A DNA stretch of 64,000 nt from Pseudoalteromonas sp. MMG010 (GCF_018100905.1 NZ_JAGJEG010000005.1:62001-126000), one strand, 5' to 3'. Shown: positions 8,332 to 19,311, numbered from the stretch's first letter. Made by a program: numbers and translations. The notes: generated by a model not told the origin, from the letters alone.

Positions 8332-8937
8332 TTAAAATAAACGTTCAAACCAGCTTTTATCTAAATCAGCTTCACAGCGTTTTAATTGTTGCGAATAACG
8401 ACTAGCTCGATGTTTAACCTTATTTGCAACGGCCATAAGCCATTTTTTCTTTTTATAGCTACCGCGTTTATACCCGCCCCACCCTTCGTGGTAATTTAGG
8501 TATTGTGCATAAGCATCCCATTTAGATATACCATTTATTTTATGGGTTTTATAAACAAACCATGCCATAAAATCGATAGCATCATCAAAATCATCTCTAT
8601 CAGCGCCACTATTATCTGTTTCGCGGATATAATCAGACCATGTCGGGGTTTTTGCTTGAGAATACCCATAAGCTGAGCTCGCTCTGCCTGTAGGTATAAT
8701 CCATAAAAAGTATTCCATCGGCGGTGCCGCATCATGTTTAAATGAGCTTTCTTGATACATCATACTCATAAGAACATGCTTCGGCGATCCCCACTTCTCT
8801 TGCGCATCTTTAGCATCAAAATACCAATCTTCTTTTTCTTGGAAAATTTTACAGATATCTTGAGGTTGTTTAGGAGGGGCTGTGGCACAGCCAGCAAGAG
8901 ACAGAGCAATAGATAAAATAATTATGTTTTTTGTCAT
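8332..8937 (-). CDS. lytic transglycosylase-like lipoprotein (SLT domain)
   Basis: The 201-residue protein starts with a lipoprotein signal peptide; the lipobox LAGC places the lipidated cysteine at residue 17. The SLT lysozyme-like fold is suggested by MMYQESSF with the candidate catalytic Glu63, then SSAYGYSQAKTPTW and the late NYHEGWGGY. It probably cleaves or binds peptidoglycan in the periplasm. The C-terminus is lysine/arginine-rich. Substrate and physiological role are unknown. It is monocistronic, between the gshA terminator and a shared downstream terminator. Confidence 0.83.
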   Translation of the reverse strand: MTKNIIILSIALSLAGCATAPPKQPQDICKIFQEKEDWYFDAKDAQEKWGSPKHVLMSMMYQESSFKHDAAPPMEYFLWIIPTGRASSAYGYSQAKTPTWSDYIRETDNSGADRDDFDDAIDFMAWFVYKTHKINGISKWDAYAQYLNYHEGWGGYKRGSYKKKKWLMAVANKVKHRASRYSQQLKRCEADLDKSWFERLF

Positions 8938-9012
8938 TGTTATACATGCTCATTTAGCGCTAATAAGGCATAAATTTAAATAATTAAGTTGTAATATACA
9001 CACCTTTATATA

Positions 9013-9040
9013 AAAACGCAGCTTAAGTAAGCTGCGTTTT
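9013..9040 (-). terminator. gshA terminator
   Basis: AAAACGCAGC pairs with GCTGCGTTTT around an 8-nt central loop 12 bp beyond the gshA stop; a T-rich stretch follows on the minus strand. Confidence 0.85.
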
Positions 9041-9051
9041 ATTTATTATAC

Positions 9052-10626
9052 TTATTGAGCAAAGTACTGATCTAAAAAAACTTTAAATGTAGTTGTGTCC
9101 GCTTGCTCTATTTTTGTCAGCGCCTCATTAGAAGCTTGTACTTGGTGTGTTAACCACTCTTTTGAATACACTTGGTAATCGGTTTGCTGATGACTCAATT
9201 TGTACTTTTTCGCAAGCGCTAAAGCAAAATGACCATTATCAAGCCCTGACTCCACTAATGTATTCACGTAGCGTCCAGAGTAAGTGAGCTGCGGTTTATC
9301 AATCCAGCTAGCCATACGCGAAATTGTTTCGCTGTAATAACTTACCCCATATTGTTTATCCATAAACTGCGCAACATTTTCGAGCTGTGAAAAAATCTCA
9401 TTCCCCCACGACGTGAGTGTGCGCTCTTGATTTTTATCGTTTAAAACAAGCTTTTGAGCACGCCCTTCATTAACAACTTTTTCTAAGTTGGCGTTGGCGC
9501 TCATTTGCTCATCCCACTGCATATCAGGTGAGTTTTTTAATAGACAGTAAGTTAAAAATACATCTAAAAAGTGAATTTGTTCAATATCAATACCTGTTTC
9601 ACTAAATGGGTTAACATCTAATGCGCGTATCTCAACATACTCAATACCTGCTCTTAATAATGCATCCGTTGGTTTTTCACCCGCTTGGGCATTACGCTTA
9701 GGACGAATTGGCGAATAAAATTCATTTTCAATTTGTAAAATGTTTTTATTCAGTTGCTTTGGTTGCTCACTGGTATAGTCATCTAAATCAGCATAAATAT
9801 CTGAAGGGGTATTAATTGCTTTTTTGAGCCCCGCTACATATTCATCTAATGAGTTATACATCACGCGTAATGATGACTGAGCGCTGTTGGTATACCCTAG
9901 ATCGCCTAAACGAAGTGCAGTCCCCACTTCTAAATAAAGTGTACCTTTGCCTAGTTTTTTAAATGGTAACTGTGTTTCTCTACCTTGTAAAAATGAACCA
10001 CACAATGCCGGCGATGCGCCAAACAAATAGCTAATCAACCATAATTCACGTTTAAAATTACGAATAAGCCCTAAGTAACCATCAGATATAAAGTCCTGTA
10101 AAGGCGCTTCACTTTGCTGTAATGAATGCAGGCTTTGCCAGAGTGTTTCGGGAAATGAAATATTAAAATGCACACCAGAAATTGCTTGCATCATACTGCC
10201 ATAACGATTTTTTAACCCTTCTCGATACAAGGTTTTCATTTTGCCAGTATTCGATGAACCAAATTGCGCTAATACAATATCATCTTGATTATCTATAAAG
10301 CACGGCATGCTAATAGGCCACAATAATTCATCACCCATATGTTCTAAGGTAAACTTTTGTAGATCTTTTAATTGCGCTAATGTTTCTGCAGGAAACTCGC
10401 TGACAGGTGTAATAAACTCAAGAAGAGACTCAGAAAAATCTGTGGTAATTTGACCATTTGTTAATGCACTTCCTACACCTTTTGGGTGGCCGTTTTTAGA
10501 AATGGCACCCGAGTCTTTAATTCTTAGAGACTCTCTTTCAATTCCACGCATAATGCCTTTTATTGAGTGCTGGTATTGTTCTGCTGATAACGCACTCAGC
10601 GTGCTTGTTAAATCATGTGTTGTCAA
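9052..10626 (-). CDS. gshA: GshA, glutamate-cysteine ligase
   Basis: This enzyme makes gamma-glutamylcysteine, the first step of glutathione synthesis. At 524 residues it matches the proteobacterial type 1 family; GIMRGIERESLRI, TDFSESLLEFITP, SGVHFNISFP and YVEIRALDVNPFSETGI are family blocks. The start is TTG at 10626, five bases after a GAGGAAG Shine-Dalgarno. E. coli gshA also starts with UUG, so a weak start may be a conserved expression brake. It is a single gene with its own terminator. Confidence 0.96.
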   Translation of the reverse strand: MTTHDLTSTLSALSAEQYQHSIKGIMRGIERESLRIKDSGAISKNGHPKGVGSALTNGQITTDFSESLLEFITPVSEFPAETLAQLKDLQKFTLEHMGDELLWPISMPCFIDNQDDIVLAQFGSSNTGKMKTLYREGLKNRYGSMMQAISGVHFNISFPETLWQSLHSLQQSEAPLQDFISDGYLGLIRNFKRELWLISYLFGASPALCGSFLQGRETQLPFKKLGKGTLYLEVGTALRLGDLGYTNSAQSSLRVMYNSLDEYVAGLKKAINTPSDIYADLDDYTSEQPKQLNKNILQIENEFYSPIRPKRNAQAGEKPTDALLRAGIEYVEIRALDVNPFSETGIDIEQIHFLDVFLTYCLLKNSPDMQWDEQMSANANLEKVVNEGRAQKLVLNDKNQERTLTSWGNEIFSQLENVAQFMDKQYGVSYYSETISRMASWIDKPQLTYSGRYVNTLVESGLDNGHFALALAKKYKLSHQQTDYQVYSKEWLTHQVQASNEALTKIEQADTTTFKVFLDQYFAQ

Positions 10627-11171
10627 AAATGCTTCCTCGAGCCACTTGGCATAATCTTAAGGTTATGGGGGCTAATTATTTATACTCAAGATTAAAATAG
10701 GCTGTTTGCAAAAAAACTTAATTGTATTGCCATTAATCTTGCCACCGCATTAATAAATATACAATGTCTTTACTACCACGGTACTGCTAATAAATTAAAT
10801 AACATGTAATGATACGGTAATATTAACGAATATTTTTCTGTGTCGTTAATCCCATAAAGTTCACGTTAGACGAGTAATATAACTACGTCATATTTTACTT
10901 GTTGATAAACAGACCGTCCTTTTACGATAAAAAATACATCGTAATAAAAATATTAGTAGCCGTAATACGGCGATTAAACCTATTTAGATTATATTTAAAA
11001 TCAATTAATTGGCTTTTCATTTGCACTTTGCCTTTCTCATTAAAATAAAATTGATTTAGATCATAAAAAACCTGCTTAGTACCTTAACTAGGACTAATAT
11101 CCCATATCTGACATTTAACTTTAGTATTAAAATAAACGGCATATACAACAGTTTAGTATGGAACAATTACA
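10627..11171. other. 545-bp divergent intergenic region, gshA / Aer-like receptor
   Basis: The region is very AT-rich and should hold both promoters. Recognisable elements are an FNR-like site at 11051-11064 and a short inverted repeat TTACGAT/ATCGTAA (10922-10944). No open frame with a ribosome binding site and no structured RNA was seen. Confidence 0.5.
11051..11064. promoter_or_regulatory. FNR/EtrA-like site
   Basis: TTGATTTAGATCAT matches the FNR consensus TTGATNNNNATCAA except for the last base. It lies 108 bp upstream of the energy-taxis receptor start, a plausible activator position. Regulation is inferred only from the match. Confidence 0.5.
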
Positions 11172-12719
11172 ATGCGTCGTAATCAACATACCCAAGATAA
11201 AGAAGTTTTATTTGATCAAAGCCAAGAATTGGTATCAACCACTGATTTAAGGGGAATTATCACCTACGCTAACCCTGCTTTTTGTGATATTGCAGGGTAT
11301 TCTAAAGCTGAATTAGTTGGTAAAAACCATAATATAGTCCGCCACCCTGATATGCCCAAAGCCGCATTTAAAGAAATGTGGGATACATTAAAACAAGGAC
11401 ATTCATGGCGTGGGGTAGTAAAAAACCGCTGTAAAGATGGTAGTTACTACTGGGTTGATGCGTTTGTCACTCCAATATACGAACATGGTCAATTAGTTGG
11501 GTATCAATCAGTACGCATTAAACCCTCACAATCCATTAAACAAAAAGCCATGGCTTTGTATCAACAAATAAATTCAGGGAAGTCATTATTTAGCTGGCGA
11601 GAAAGCACGTCTCTGCGACGTACAATTACGGGGTTAATATTACTCACATGGCTAATTAGCTGTGCATTTTTAGTTTCGGTTAGTTTTGCTGCTATAAATA
11701 CATTTATTTGCCTGCTCGTTTTAGCCCTAAATTATGATGAACTCATCGTTACTCCGAGCCAACTTAACCTGCAAAAAGCACAGTCTGACTCTGTTTCGCG
11801 CTATGTATTTTGTGGCCAACATCCGTATAGTATTAGCCAGTATCGCGAATACATGCTCAATGCAAAGTTACGCACGGTACTGGGTCGAATGAAGGACTCT
11901 ACTGTTGATTTTAATAACATTGCCACCAGCTTAGATGCTCAATCTACATTAACTGAGCAAGGTATTTCAGCACAAGGCGAACGCTTAGCACAAATTGGCT
12001 CTGCAATGATGCAAATGAGCGCGACCATCGGTGAAATATCAACAAACACCTCAAATACCGCACACAAAGTTGATATTACCCATCAAAGTTGCCTGGAAGT
12101 TAAACAGCATATCGCCGGTAATCGAACCATGGTTTCAGATTTAGCGGTGCATGTAGAAAAAGCCGCAAATACAGCGTCAGGCTTAGCCTCTGAGGCCGAT
12201 AAAATTGGCCAAGTAATGAGTGAAATACAAGGCATAGCCGAGCAAACAAATTTATTAGCACTTAATGCGGCTATTGAAGCTGCACGCGCCGGTGAACATG
12301 GAAGAGGATTTGCGGTTGTTGCCGATGAAGTGAGAGCGTTATCTTCGCGGACACAAAATGCAACAGCACAGATCCATAGCTCAATAAAAGAAATACAAGA
12401 TACCTTGTTTACCTGGTCTAGCATAATGCAAGATACGAAGTCTCAAGCTGATGAGTGTGTCGACTCTACAGAGCAAAGCCAACAGGAGCTTGATGAAATT
12501 TATATGCAAATTAGTAAAATAGCTGAGTTAGCCAGTGACATCTCCACCGCTGCAATGCAGCAACAAGGTGTAAGCCAAGATATTAGCAATAATATTACGG
12601 ATATTAAGTCGCTCGGTGATAATAATTTAACATTAAGCTTTAATGTCGCTAAAGATGCCGCAGAATTAGTTGATGGCTCACGAAAGGTCAACGACATGAT
12701 ACTTACATTTAAAATTTAA
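11172..12719 (+). CDS. Aer-like PAS-containing methyl-accepting chemotaxis protein
   Basis: This 515-residue receptor starts with an Aer-type PAS domain (residues ~15-115; [34 protein letters not shown]). The HPDMP motif is typical of Aer PAS domains, which bind FAD and sense redox or oxygen. A membrane hairpin follows (~155-185) with no periplasmic domain. The C-terminal MCP signalling hairpin carries [20 protein letters not shown]. It probably mediates energy or oxygen taxis by controlling CheA/CheW. It is monocistronic with its own terminator. Confidence 0.9.
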   Translation: MRRNQHTQDKEVLFDQSQELVSTTDLRGIITYANPAFCDIAGYSKAELVGKNHNIVRHPDMPKAAFKEMWDTLKQGHSWRGVVKNRCKDGSYYWVDAFVTPIYEHGQLVGYQSVRIKPSQSIKQKAMALYQQINSGKSLFSWRESTSLRRTITGLILLTWLISCAFLVSVSFAAINTFICLLVLALNYDELIVTPSQLNLQKAQSDSVSRYVFCGQHPYSISQYREYMLNAKLRTVLGRMKDSTVDFNNIATSLDAQSTLTEQGISAQGERLAQIGSAMMQMSATIGEISTNTSNTAHKVDITHQSCLEVKQHIAGNRTMVSDLAVHVEKAANTASGLASEADKIGQVMSEIQGIAEQTNLLALNAAIEAARAGEHGRGFAVVADEVRALSSRTQNATAQIHSSIKEIQDTLFTWSSIMQDTKSQADECVDSTEQSQQELDEIYMQISKIAELASDISTAAMQQQGVSQDISNNITDIKSLGDNNLTLSFNVAKDAAELVDGSRKVNDMILTFKI

Positions 12720-12732
12720 TAATTATTAACGC

Positions 12733-12771
12733 GTAATTAGGCTCCATGTTACGAGCCTAATTACTCTTTTT
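12733..12771. terminator. terminator between Aer-like gene and clpB
   Basis: GTAATTAGGCTC (12733-12744) pairs with GAGCCTAATTAC (12753-12764) and is followed by TCTTTTT. The genes converge, so it may act in both directions. Confidence 0.85.
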
Positions 12772-12773
12772 GT

Positions 12774-15350
12774 TTATTGAGTGGTAAATGTAAGCCCTTG
12801 CTCGTTAGCATCAATCAGTATTAAACACCCACTGACATACTCTCCCGCTAATAGCTTTTGTGCCAATGGATTTTCTATTGTTTGTTGAATTGCACGCTTG
12901 AGAGGTCGTGCACCGTAAACGGGATCAAAGCCACTGGCTGCAATTCGTTCAAGTGCCGCATCGGTTATTTCAAGCAAATACCCCATTTCTGTTAATCGTT
13001 CGCGTAATTTAATGAGCTGAATATCGGCAATTTCTTTTATATGCTCATGAGCAAGAGAATGAAACACGACGGTTTCATCAATTCGGTTAATAAACTCAGG
13101 TCTAAACTGCTCAACCAAAACCCCCATTACTTTTTCTTTAAGTGTGTCGTAATCGTGGTTTCCTGCTTGCTCTTGAATAATATCTGAGCCTAAATTAGAG
13201 GTCATAATGATAACTGTATTTTTAAAGTCTACAGTTCGCCCTTGGCCGTCAGTTAAGCGACCATCATCTAATACTTGAAGTAAAATATTAAATACATCAG
13301 GGTGTGCTTTTTCCACTTCATCAAGCAAAATAACAGAATAAGGTTTACGTCTCACCGCTTCGGTTAAATAGCCTCCCTCTTCGTAACCGACATAACCCGG
13401 AGGTGCGCCCACTAAACGAGCCACCGAATGTTTTTCCATAAATTCAGACATATCAATGCGTACCATTGCATCTTCAGTGTCGAACATAAAGCCAGCTAAC
13501 GCTTTGGTTAATTCGGTTTTTCCCACCCCGGTTGGACCTAAAAATAAAAATGAGCCGATAGGTCTATTTGGATCAGCAAGTCCCGCTCTCGAACGACGAA
13601 TAGCATTTGCAACCGCCCCGACGGCTTCATCTTGACCAATCACTTTACCGTGTAATTGTTGCTCCATTTGTAATAGCTTTTCACGTTCACCTTGAAGCAT
13701 CCGAGAAACCGGTATTCCCGTCCAACGCGACAATATTTCGGCTATTTCATCTTCACCAACCTGGTTTTTTAATAAGCTCATATCTTGCATTTCGGCTTGA
13801 GAGGCTAAATCAAGTTTACGCTCTAGCTCTGGGATCCGGCCATATTGCAGTTCTGACATACGCTGTAAATCACTTGCTCTTCGCGCCACATCTAAATCTA
13901 AACGCGCTTGCTCTAATTCAGCTTTTATTACTTGCGTGCCCTGCAAAGAAGCTTTCTCCGCATTCCATACTTCATCAAGCTCTCTGTATTGGCTATCAAG
14001 TTCACTGATCAATTCTTGCATTTCGCTGCGGCGCTTTTGGCTCGCCTCATCTTTTTCTTTTGATAGTGCGTTATCTTCGAGCTTTAATTGAATTATTTTA
14101 CGCTCCAGCTTATCAAGTGATTCTGGTTTTGAATCTATCTGTAAGCGAATAGACGAACCGGCTTCATCAATTAAGTCAATGGCTTTGTCTGGGAGTTGGC
14201 GATCACTAATATATCGATGCGATAACTGAGCAGCCGCAACAATAGCGGGATCGGTAATTTCGACTGAATGATGTAATTCATAACGTTCTTTAAGCCCACG
14301 TAAAATAGCAATTGTATCTTCTACTGTTGGCTCCTCTACTAACACTTTTTGGAAGCGGCGCTCTAAAGCAGCATCTTTCTCAATAAATTGTCGGTATTCA
14401 TCTAACGTTGTCGCACCAACACAATGTAGTTCACCTCTGGCCAATGCTGGTTTTAGCATGTTACCAGCATCCATTGCGCCATCAGATTTACCTGCACCGA
14501 CCATAGTATGAATTTCATCAATAAATAAAATAACTTGCCCTTCTTCTTTAGCAAGTTCGTTTAATACCGACTTTAAACGCTCTTCAAATTCGCCTCGATA
14601 TTTTGCACCTGCTACAAGTGCCCCCAAATCAAGTGATAAAACGCGTTTATTTTTTAACCCTTCAGGAACTTCTAAATTAATAATACGTTGCGCTAGTCCT
14701 TCGGCGATCGCTGTTTTCCCCACACCAGGCTCACCAATTAAAACAGGGTTGTTTTTAGTTCGACGTTGTAACACTTGAATCGTGCGTCTAATTTCATCGT
14801 CTCGGCCAATAACAGGGTCTAATTTCCCCTGCTCTGCGCGCTCAGTTAAATCAATCGTAAATTTCTCTAATGCTTGACGTGTTTCTTCTGCATTAGCATC
14901 GTTAACTTTTTGCCCACCACGAATTGCTTTTATTGCACTTTCTACCTTCTGAGAAGTAATATTTAGCGCTTTAAAAATATCGCCTAATGGACCTTTGTCT
15001 TCACAGGCTGCCAGTACAAATAGTTCACTCGAAATAAACTTATCTTTGCGCTTTTGCGCATACTTATCACACAGGTTAATCAAAGACACCATATTATGTG
15101 ATAGCTGGACATCACCACCAACCCCTTCAACTTTGAAGAGTTTTTCTATTGCTTGCGATAACTTAGTATTGAGTTCGTCGGCACTCACCCCAGTTTGAGC
15201 AAGTAAAGCACGCACACTCGAACCATTTTGCTTAAGTAACGAATACATTAAATGTACTGGTTCAATAAATTGATGATCGCGCCCAAGTGCCAATGACTGT
15301 GCATCTGAAAGCGCAGATTGAAATTTGCTTGTAAATCTATCTAAACGCAT
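12774..15350 (-). CDS. clpB: ClpB, ATP-dependent protein disaggregase
   Basis: ClpB is a Hsp100 chaperone that rescues aggregated proteins with DnaK. The 858-residue protein has the N-terminal Clp repeat domain, a first AAA module with GEPGVGKTA (near residue 206), the long coiled-coil middle domain characteristic of ClpB (~410-530), and a second AAA module with GPTGVGKTE (near 605). The closing region includes [19 protein letters not shown] heat-shock promoter lies in the 96-bp gap after pgeF, so clpB can be transcribed apart from rluD-pgeF. Confidence 0.97.
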   Translation of the reverse strand: MRLDRFTSKFQSALSDAQSLALGRDHQFIEPVHLMYSLLKQNGSSVRALLAQTGVSADELNTKLSQAIEKLFKVEGVGGDVQLSHNMVSLINLCDKYAQKRKDKFISSELFVLAACEDKGPLGDIFKALNITSQKVESAIKAIRGGQKVNDANAEETRQALEKFTIDLTERAEQGKLDPVIGRDDEIRRTIQVLQRRTKNNPVLIGEPGVGKTAIAEGLAQRIINLEVPEGLKNKRVLSLDLGALVAGAKYRGEFEERLKSVLNELAKEEGQVILFIDEIHTMVGAGKSDGAMDAGNMLKPALARGELHCVGATTLDEYRQFIEKDAALERRFQKVLVEEPTVEDTIAILRGLKERYELHHSVEITDPAIVAAAQLSHRYISDRQLPDKAIDLIDEAGSSIRLQIDSKPESLDKLERKIIQLKLEDNALSKEKDEASQKRRSEMQELISELDSQYRELDEVWNAEKASLQGTQVIKAELEQARLDLDVARRASDLQRMSELQYGRIPELERKLDLASQAEMQDMSLLKNQVGEDEIAEILSRWTGIPVSRMLQGEREKLLQMEQQLHGKVIGQDEAVGAVANAIRRSRAGLADPNRPIGSFLFLGPTGVGKTELTKALAGFMFDTEDAMVRIDMSEFMEKHSVARLVGAPPGYVGYEEGGYLTEAVRRKPYSVILLDEVEKAHPDVFNILLQVLDDGRLTDGQGRTVDFKNTVIIMTSNLGSDIIQEQAGNHDYDTLKEKVMGVLVEQFRPEFINRIDETVVFHSLAHEHIKEIADIQLIKLRERLTEMGYLLEITDAALERIAASGFDPVYGARPLKRAIQQTIENPLAQKLLAGEYVSGCLILIDANEQGLTFTTQ

Positions 15351-15386
15351 TTTGAGTTACCTATTAAAAAATTAACTGTTTAATTA

Positions 15387-15413
15387 ATGGGTATACTACG
15401 GGGTTAGTTCAAG
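15387..15413 (-). promoter_or_regulatory. sigma-32 heat-shock promoter of clpB
   Basis: On the minus strand, CTTGAA is followed after 15 bp by ACCCAT, then TA. This closely fits the RpoH pattern CTTGAA-N11-16-CCCCAT and sits 37 bp upstream of the clpB start. E. coli clpB is a known sigma-32 gene. Confidence 0.75.
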
Positions 15414-15446
15414 GTATGAAATAAATATAATCTTAAAGCTCAATAC

Positions 15447-16178
15447 TTAATTGCGCCAAATAACACTTCCCATTCGACCCGTGTTACCCTCTCGGCGATA
15501 TGAAAAAAATAATGAGTCATCAGTCACAGTGCAGTACTCACCACCACTAACATTAGTGATGCCTAATAAATTAAGTTCAATACGTGCCAGTTGATAAATA
15601 TCAGCAAGATACTTTGCGGGCTTATTTGTACTTTTAAAAGCCGTATTAAACTGTGCATGCTTGTTACAAAACAATTCAACAACTTCATGGCCAACTTCAA
15701 ACTTTTTGGCACCAATTGCTGGACCTAACCACGCCAAAATTTTACTTGGTGCACAGTTAAAGCAACTCAGCGTATTAGCAATAATGCCTTGCTCTAATCC
15801 TCTCCACCCTCCATGTATAGCTGCTACTTCGCTGGCGCAATCACTTGTTAACAAAATAGGCAAACAATCAGCGGTCATAATAGCCAAAGGTTGATTAGAT
15901 AGTTGAGTGTACAGTGCATCCCCATTATGAGTAAGGGTGCTATCAAACTGCGTAGTGACTTGAATAACCTTGGCACTGTGAATTTGATTTAACCAAATTG
16001 CTGGAGCAGGTAAATATTTACTAACTAAATCGCGATTATGCAAAACATGTTGAGTATTATCGTTAACATGCAATCCTAAATTTAAGCTATCAAATGGTGT
16101 GCTCGACACACCACCTAACCGTGTAGTACTAAGTGTACCCACGTTTAAGTGGTGCCAAGGTGCACAAAGTAAATGCAT
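15447..16178 (-). CDS. pgeF: PgeF/YfiH family peptidoglycan editing factor
   Basis: The 243-residue protein belongs to the YfiH/DUF152 copper/zinc laccase-like family. It has been called polyphenol oxidase, purine nucleoside phosphorylase and peptidoglycan editing factor; in E. coli, YfiH removes wrongly incorporated L-serine from UDP-MurNAc precursors. MTADCLPILL and AIHGGWRGLEQGI provide the conserved Cys and His ligands, and a His follows LNQIHSA. It overlaps rluD as TAATG, as in E. coli rluD-yfiH-clpB. Confidence 0.92.
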   Translation of the reverse strand: MHLLCAPWHHLNVGTLSTTRLGGVSSTPFDSLNLGLHVNDNTQHVLHNRDLVSKYLPAPAIWLNQIHSAKVIQVTTQFDSTLTHNGDALYTQLSNQPLAIMTADCLPILLTSDCASEVAAIHGGWRGLEQGIIANTLSCFNCAPSKILAWLGPAIGAKKFEVGHEVVELFCNKHAQFNTAFKSTNKPAKYLADIYQLARIELNLLGITNVSGGEYCTVTDDSLFFSYRREGNTGRMGSVIWRN

Positions 16179-17155
16179 TAAATATCTAAATCAGGATTGG
16201 CTTTAGTATCTTCACGTAACACTTGCGTCATTGCCACCATGTCATCTGGGATAGGCGCTTGCCACGTCATCATTTCACCGGTAATAGGATGTGCAATACT
16301 TAATTTAACCGCATGCAATGCTTGGCGATTAAATTCACGTAGCATCTGGAACAATTCAGGGGTTGCTCCTTTTGGTGGACGTGGACGTCCGCCATATGCA
16401 CGATCACCAATTAAGGCATGATTTAAAAAAGCCATATGAACACGTATTTGGTGTGTACGACCCGTTTCTAAGCGAAGGCGTAAACGCGTATGAGCACGGA
16501 ACTTTTCTGCTACACGATAATGTGTGATAGCTGGCTTGCCCATCTCATGAACGGCCATATGTGTACGTTGTGTTGGATGACGACCAATTGGCTTTTCAAC
16601 CATTCCACCGGCTGTCATTGTGCCATTACAAATAGCTTCATATTCACGCGTGAAGTTTTCTCGCTTTTGCAGTGCTGTAACTAAATGCGTTTGTGCTGGA
16701 ATTGTTTTTGCCACCACCATTAAACCCGTAGTGTCTTTATCTAAACGATGCACAATTCCCGCTCTAGGCACGTTAATAATGTCGGGGTAGTGGTGAAGTA
16801 ACGCATTTAATACGGTACCATCAGGATTACCTGCACCAGGGTGAACAACTAAACCCATTGGTTTATTGATAACTAAAATATCATCATCTTCATAAACGAT
16901 GTTTAATTTGATATCTTGAGCTTCGTATTCGCGTGGTGCTTCGATTGTTGTTTCAACACTTACAGTTTCACCACCGAGTAGTTTTTCACGTGGAGTGTTA
17001 AAAATTTTACCATCAACGCTGATTTTATCATCCAAAATCCACGTTTTTATACGTGAACGTGAATAATCAGGGAACAATTGCGCTAATATTTGGTCTAGAC
17101 GTTTACCACCTAAGTCTGTTGGGACCTCGGCTTGAAGAGAAATTTGCTCTGACAT
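16178..17155 (-). CDS. rluD: RluD, 23S rRNA pseudouridine synthase
   Basis: RluD makes pseudouridines 1911, 1915 and 1917 in helix 69 of 23S rRNA. The 325-residue protein has an N-terminal S4 RNA-binding domain (GKRLDQILAQLFPDYSRSRI) and the RluA-type catalytic motif IVHRLDKDTTGLMVVAK, whose aspartate is the nucleophile. GRTHQIRVHMA also fits. It diverges from bamD, the usual gammaproteobacterial arrangement. Confidence 0.96.
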   Translation of the reverse strand: MSEQISLQAEVPTDLGGKRLDQILAQLFPDYSRSRIKTWILDDKISVDGKIFNTPREKLLGGETVSVETTIEAPREYEAQDIKLNIVYEDDDILVINKPMGLVVHPGAGNPDGTVLNALLHHYPDIINVPRAGIVHRLDKDTTGLMVVAKTIPAQTHLVTALQKRENFTREYEAICNGTMTAGGMVEKPIGRHPTQRTHMAVHEMGKPAITHYRVAEKFRAHTRLRLRLETGRTHQIRVHMAFLNHALIGDRAYGGRPRPPKGATPELFQMLREFNRQALHAVKLSIAHPITGEMMTWQAPIPDDMVAMTQVLREDTKANPDLDI

Positions 17156-17296
17156 TAGTAACTTTACCCAATTTACCAGTGCAAGCTGTGCTCGACTGGG
17201 TTAGAATCGCTTTTTATAAAAGCATAATATAATACGCATAGTTTACTCGGTTTTACCGCCTTGGCCTAGCCGAAGACATCGAAGGTAGCAAATAAA

Positions 17297-18058
17297 ATGA
17301 TAAATAAGATAGGGAAACGTGCATTTGCCATTGTTTTTTCAGTTTCAGTACTCAGTTTAGGTGCTTGTTCGTCTGCACCTGACCAAGAAGATATCGAACG
17401 CGTACCAAATAGATCAGCACAAGCGCTTTATCTAGATGCAAAACAAGCGCTCGATAACGGTTTATATGCGCGTTCGATAGAGCTCCTCAGTGCTATCGAT
17501 TCTCGTTACCCATTTGGTCCATACTCAAAACAAGTACAAATGGATTTAGTGTATGCTCACTACCAATCAAATAATACCGAGCAAGCATTAGCCACCATTG
17601 ACCGTTTTATACGTTTAAACCCAAATCATAAAGATTTAGATTATATGTATTACATGCGCGGTTTAGTTAATATAAAAGCAGATAAAAATGCTTTCCAAGA
17701 ATATTTTGGTATCGATAGAGCTGATCGTGATGCCCACAGAACCCGTGTCGCATTTACAGATTTCTCAACGTTAGTTAAACGCTTTCCAGACAGTGATTAT
17801 GTTCCTGAGGCTAAACGTCGCCTAGTATGGTTATTAAATCGGATGGCACGCTATGAGTTAAAAGTGGCAAATTATTATTACGAACGTGAAGCCTACCTTG
17901 CAGCCGCTAACCGAGGTAAATACGTCGTTGAGCATTATTCACAAAGCAGCTACTTAAACCCTGCACTTGAAATAATGGAAAAAAGCTATGATAAGCTAGG
18001 ATTAACACAGCTGAGCGAACACGCAAAAATGACCCGTGAATTAAATAAAGAACGTTAG
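17297..18058 (+). CDS. bamD: BamD, outer membrane assembly lipoprotein
   Basis: BamD is the essential lipoprotein of the BAM complex that inserts outer-membrane beta-barrels. It has 253 residues, lipobox SLGAC with Cys24, and TPR repeats throughout (ALYLDAKQALDNGLYARSI, DYMYYMRGLVNI). An HxxK-like loop region with arginine-rich RRLVWLLNRMARYE is present. It is divergent from rluD and ends at a strong terminator. The BAM machine it serves would be needed by OmpW and by the predicted barrel at 55155-59468. Confidence 0.95.
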   Translation: MINKIGKRAFAIVFSVSVLSLGACSSAPDQEDIERVPNRSAQALYLDAKQALDNGLYARSIELLSAIDSRYPFGPYSKQVQMDLVYAHYQSNNTEQALATIDRFIRLNPNHKDLDYMYYMRGLVNIKADKNAFQEYFGIDRADRDAHRTRVAFTDFSTLVKRFPDSDYVPEAKRRLVWLLNRMARYELKVANYYYEREAYLAAANRGKYVVEHYSQSSYLNPALEIMEKSYDKLGLTQLSEHAKMTRELNKER

Positions 18059-18073
18059 TTCATGACCATTAAT

Positions 18074-18103
18074 AAAAAAAGCGCTTTTTTAAGCGCTTTT
18101 TTT
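18074..18103. terminator. bidirectional terminator, bamD/glnB
   Basis: AAGCGC-type arms (GCGCTT 18081-18086 with AAGCGC 18091-18096) are flanked by seven As and seven Ts, serving the convergent bamD and glnB. Confidence 0.88.
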
Positions 18104-18124
18104 ATTAAGTTTAACAAGCGTTAA

Positions 18125-18538
<414 letters not shown>

Positions 18539-18615
18539 TTACGATGATTTAATCAACAATAATGCTATTATAAATATTATGTATTTAGCGGTAATAATTA
18601 AACAGTGAGAAATAA

Positions 18616-19179
18616 ATGAAGAAAAAAAATAGTGGTTTTACGCTGGTTGAATTAATGATTGCGCTTTCTGTTGCCGCTGTAATCGCTTCTATCGCGCTAT
18701 GGGATAGTAGCGATGTACTTGAAGAAAACAGAGCTGAGAACTTCTTATTAGAACTAAAACGAAACATTAGCTATGCCCGCTCTCAAGCAGCAAGCACCGA
18801 TGAAATAGTGGTAATTTGCCCAGCCCCACAATCAAACGTTAAAAACGCCAAAAGTACATTAGAATGTAAAACGAATCGCTGGGATGGCGCTCGTCGCATT
18901 ATTATGTTCATAGATGGTATTGGCGCCGACGGCACAAGAGATGGTAACTATGATGAAACTGACGATTCTTTATTGCGAGTGATGGATCAATTAAATGAAA
19001 ATGATGCATTGAGTTTTTCTGGCGAAAAATTCATTCGTTTTAATACCAGTGGCAGAATTACCTCGACTCCAGGTGATTTTATTTATTGCCCTGGTGGAGA
19101 CGATGAAAATAATAAAGCATTAACCTTATCGCAGTCAGGGACTGCCTTTTATGCGGGCAATACAAATAGCGGCTGCTAA
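18616..19179 (+). CDS. fimT: type IV minor pilin, GspH/FimT family
   Basis: This is a 187-residue class III prepilin. A short basic leader ends at Gly7, followed by FTLVELMIAL with Glu5, the prepilin peptidase signature. The hydrophobic helix continues to ~residue 30 and then a GspH-like C-terminal domain with paired cysteines (ICPAPQ, LECKTN, IYCPGG, final SGC). It probably primes pilus assembly at the tip with the PilVWXE set encoded convergently. FimT versus FimU cannot be separated by eye. Confidence 0.85.
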   Translation: MKKKNSGFTLVELMIALSVAAVIASIALWDSSDVLEENRAENFLLELKRNISYARSQAASTDEIVVICPAPQSNVKNAKSTLECKTNRWDGARRIIMFIDGIGADGTRDGNYDETDDSLLRVMDQLNENDALSFSGEKFIRFNTSGRITSTPGDFIYCPGGDDENNKALTLSQSGTAFYAGNTNSGC

Positions 19180-19275
19180 TGTGTGTACTGTACTGTTGCC
19201 ATTAACTTAGCTTATTATTTTTATATATTTTAAATATGTACCTAATAACTATATTGATTAACGCGGTATGCTAGC

Positions 19276-19298
19276 TAAGCTTAAATAAATTAAGCTTA
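19276..19298. repeat. inverted repeat upstream of second FimT/FimU gene
   Basis: TAAGCTTAA (19276-19284) and TTAAGCTTA (19290-19298) form a perfect 9-bp inverted repeat with a 5-bp spacer. Each arm contains the palindrome TAAGCTTA. It ends 13 bp before the next start codon. It could be an operator or a leader hairpin. Confidence 0.55.
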
Positions 19299-19311
19299 CG
19301 AGGTTTCAAGG

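Noticed and set aside
13607-14008. 133-codon frame antisense to clpB
   Set aside because: It is the reverse image of the ClpB coiled-coil coding region; no independent support.
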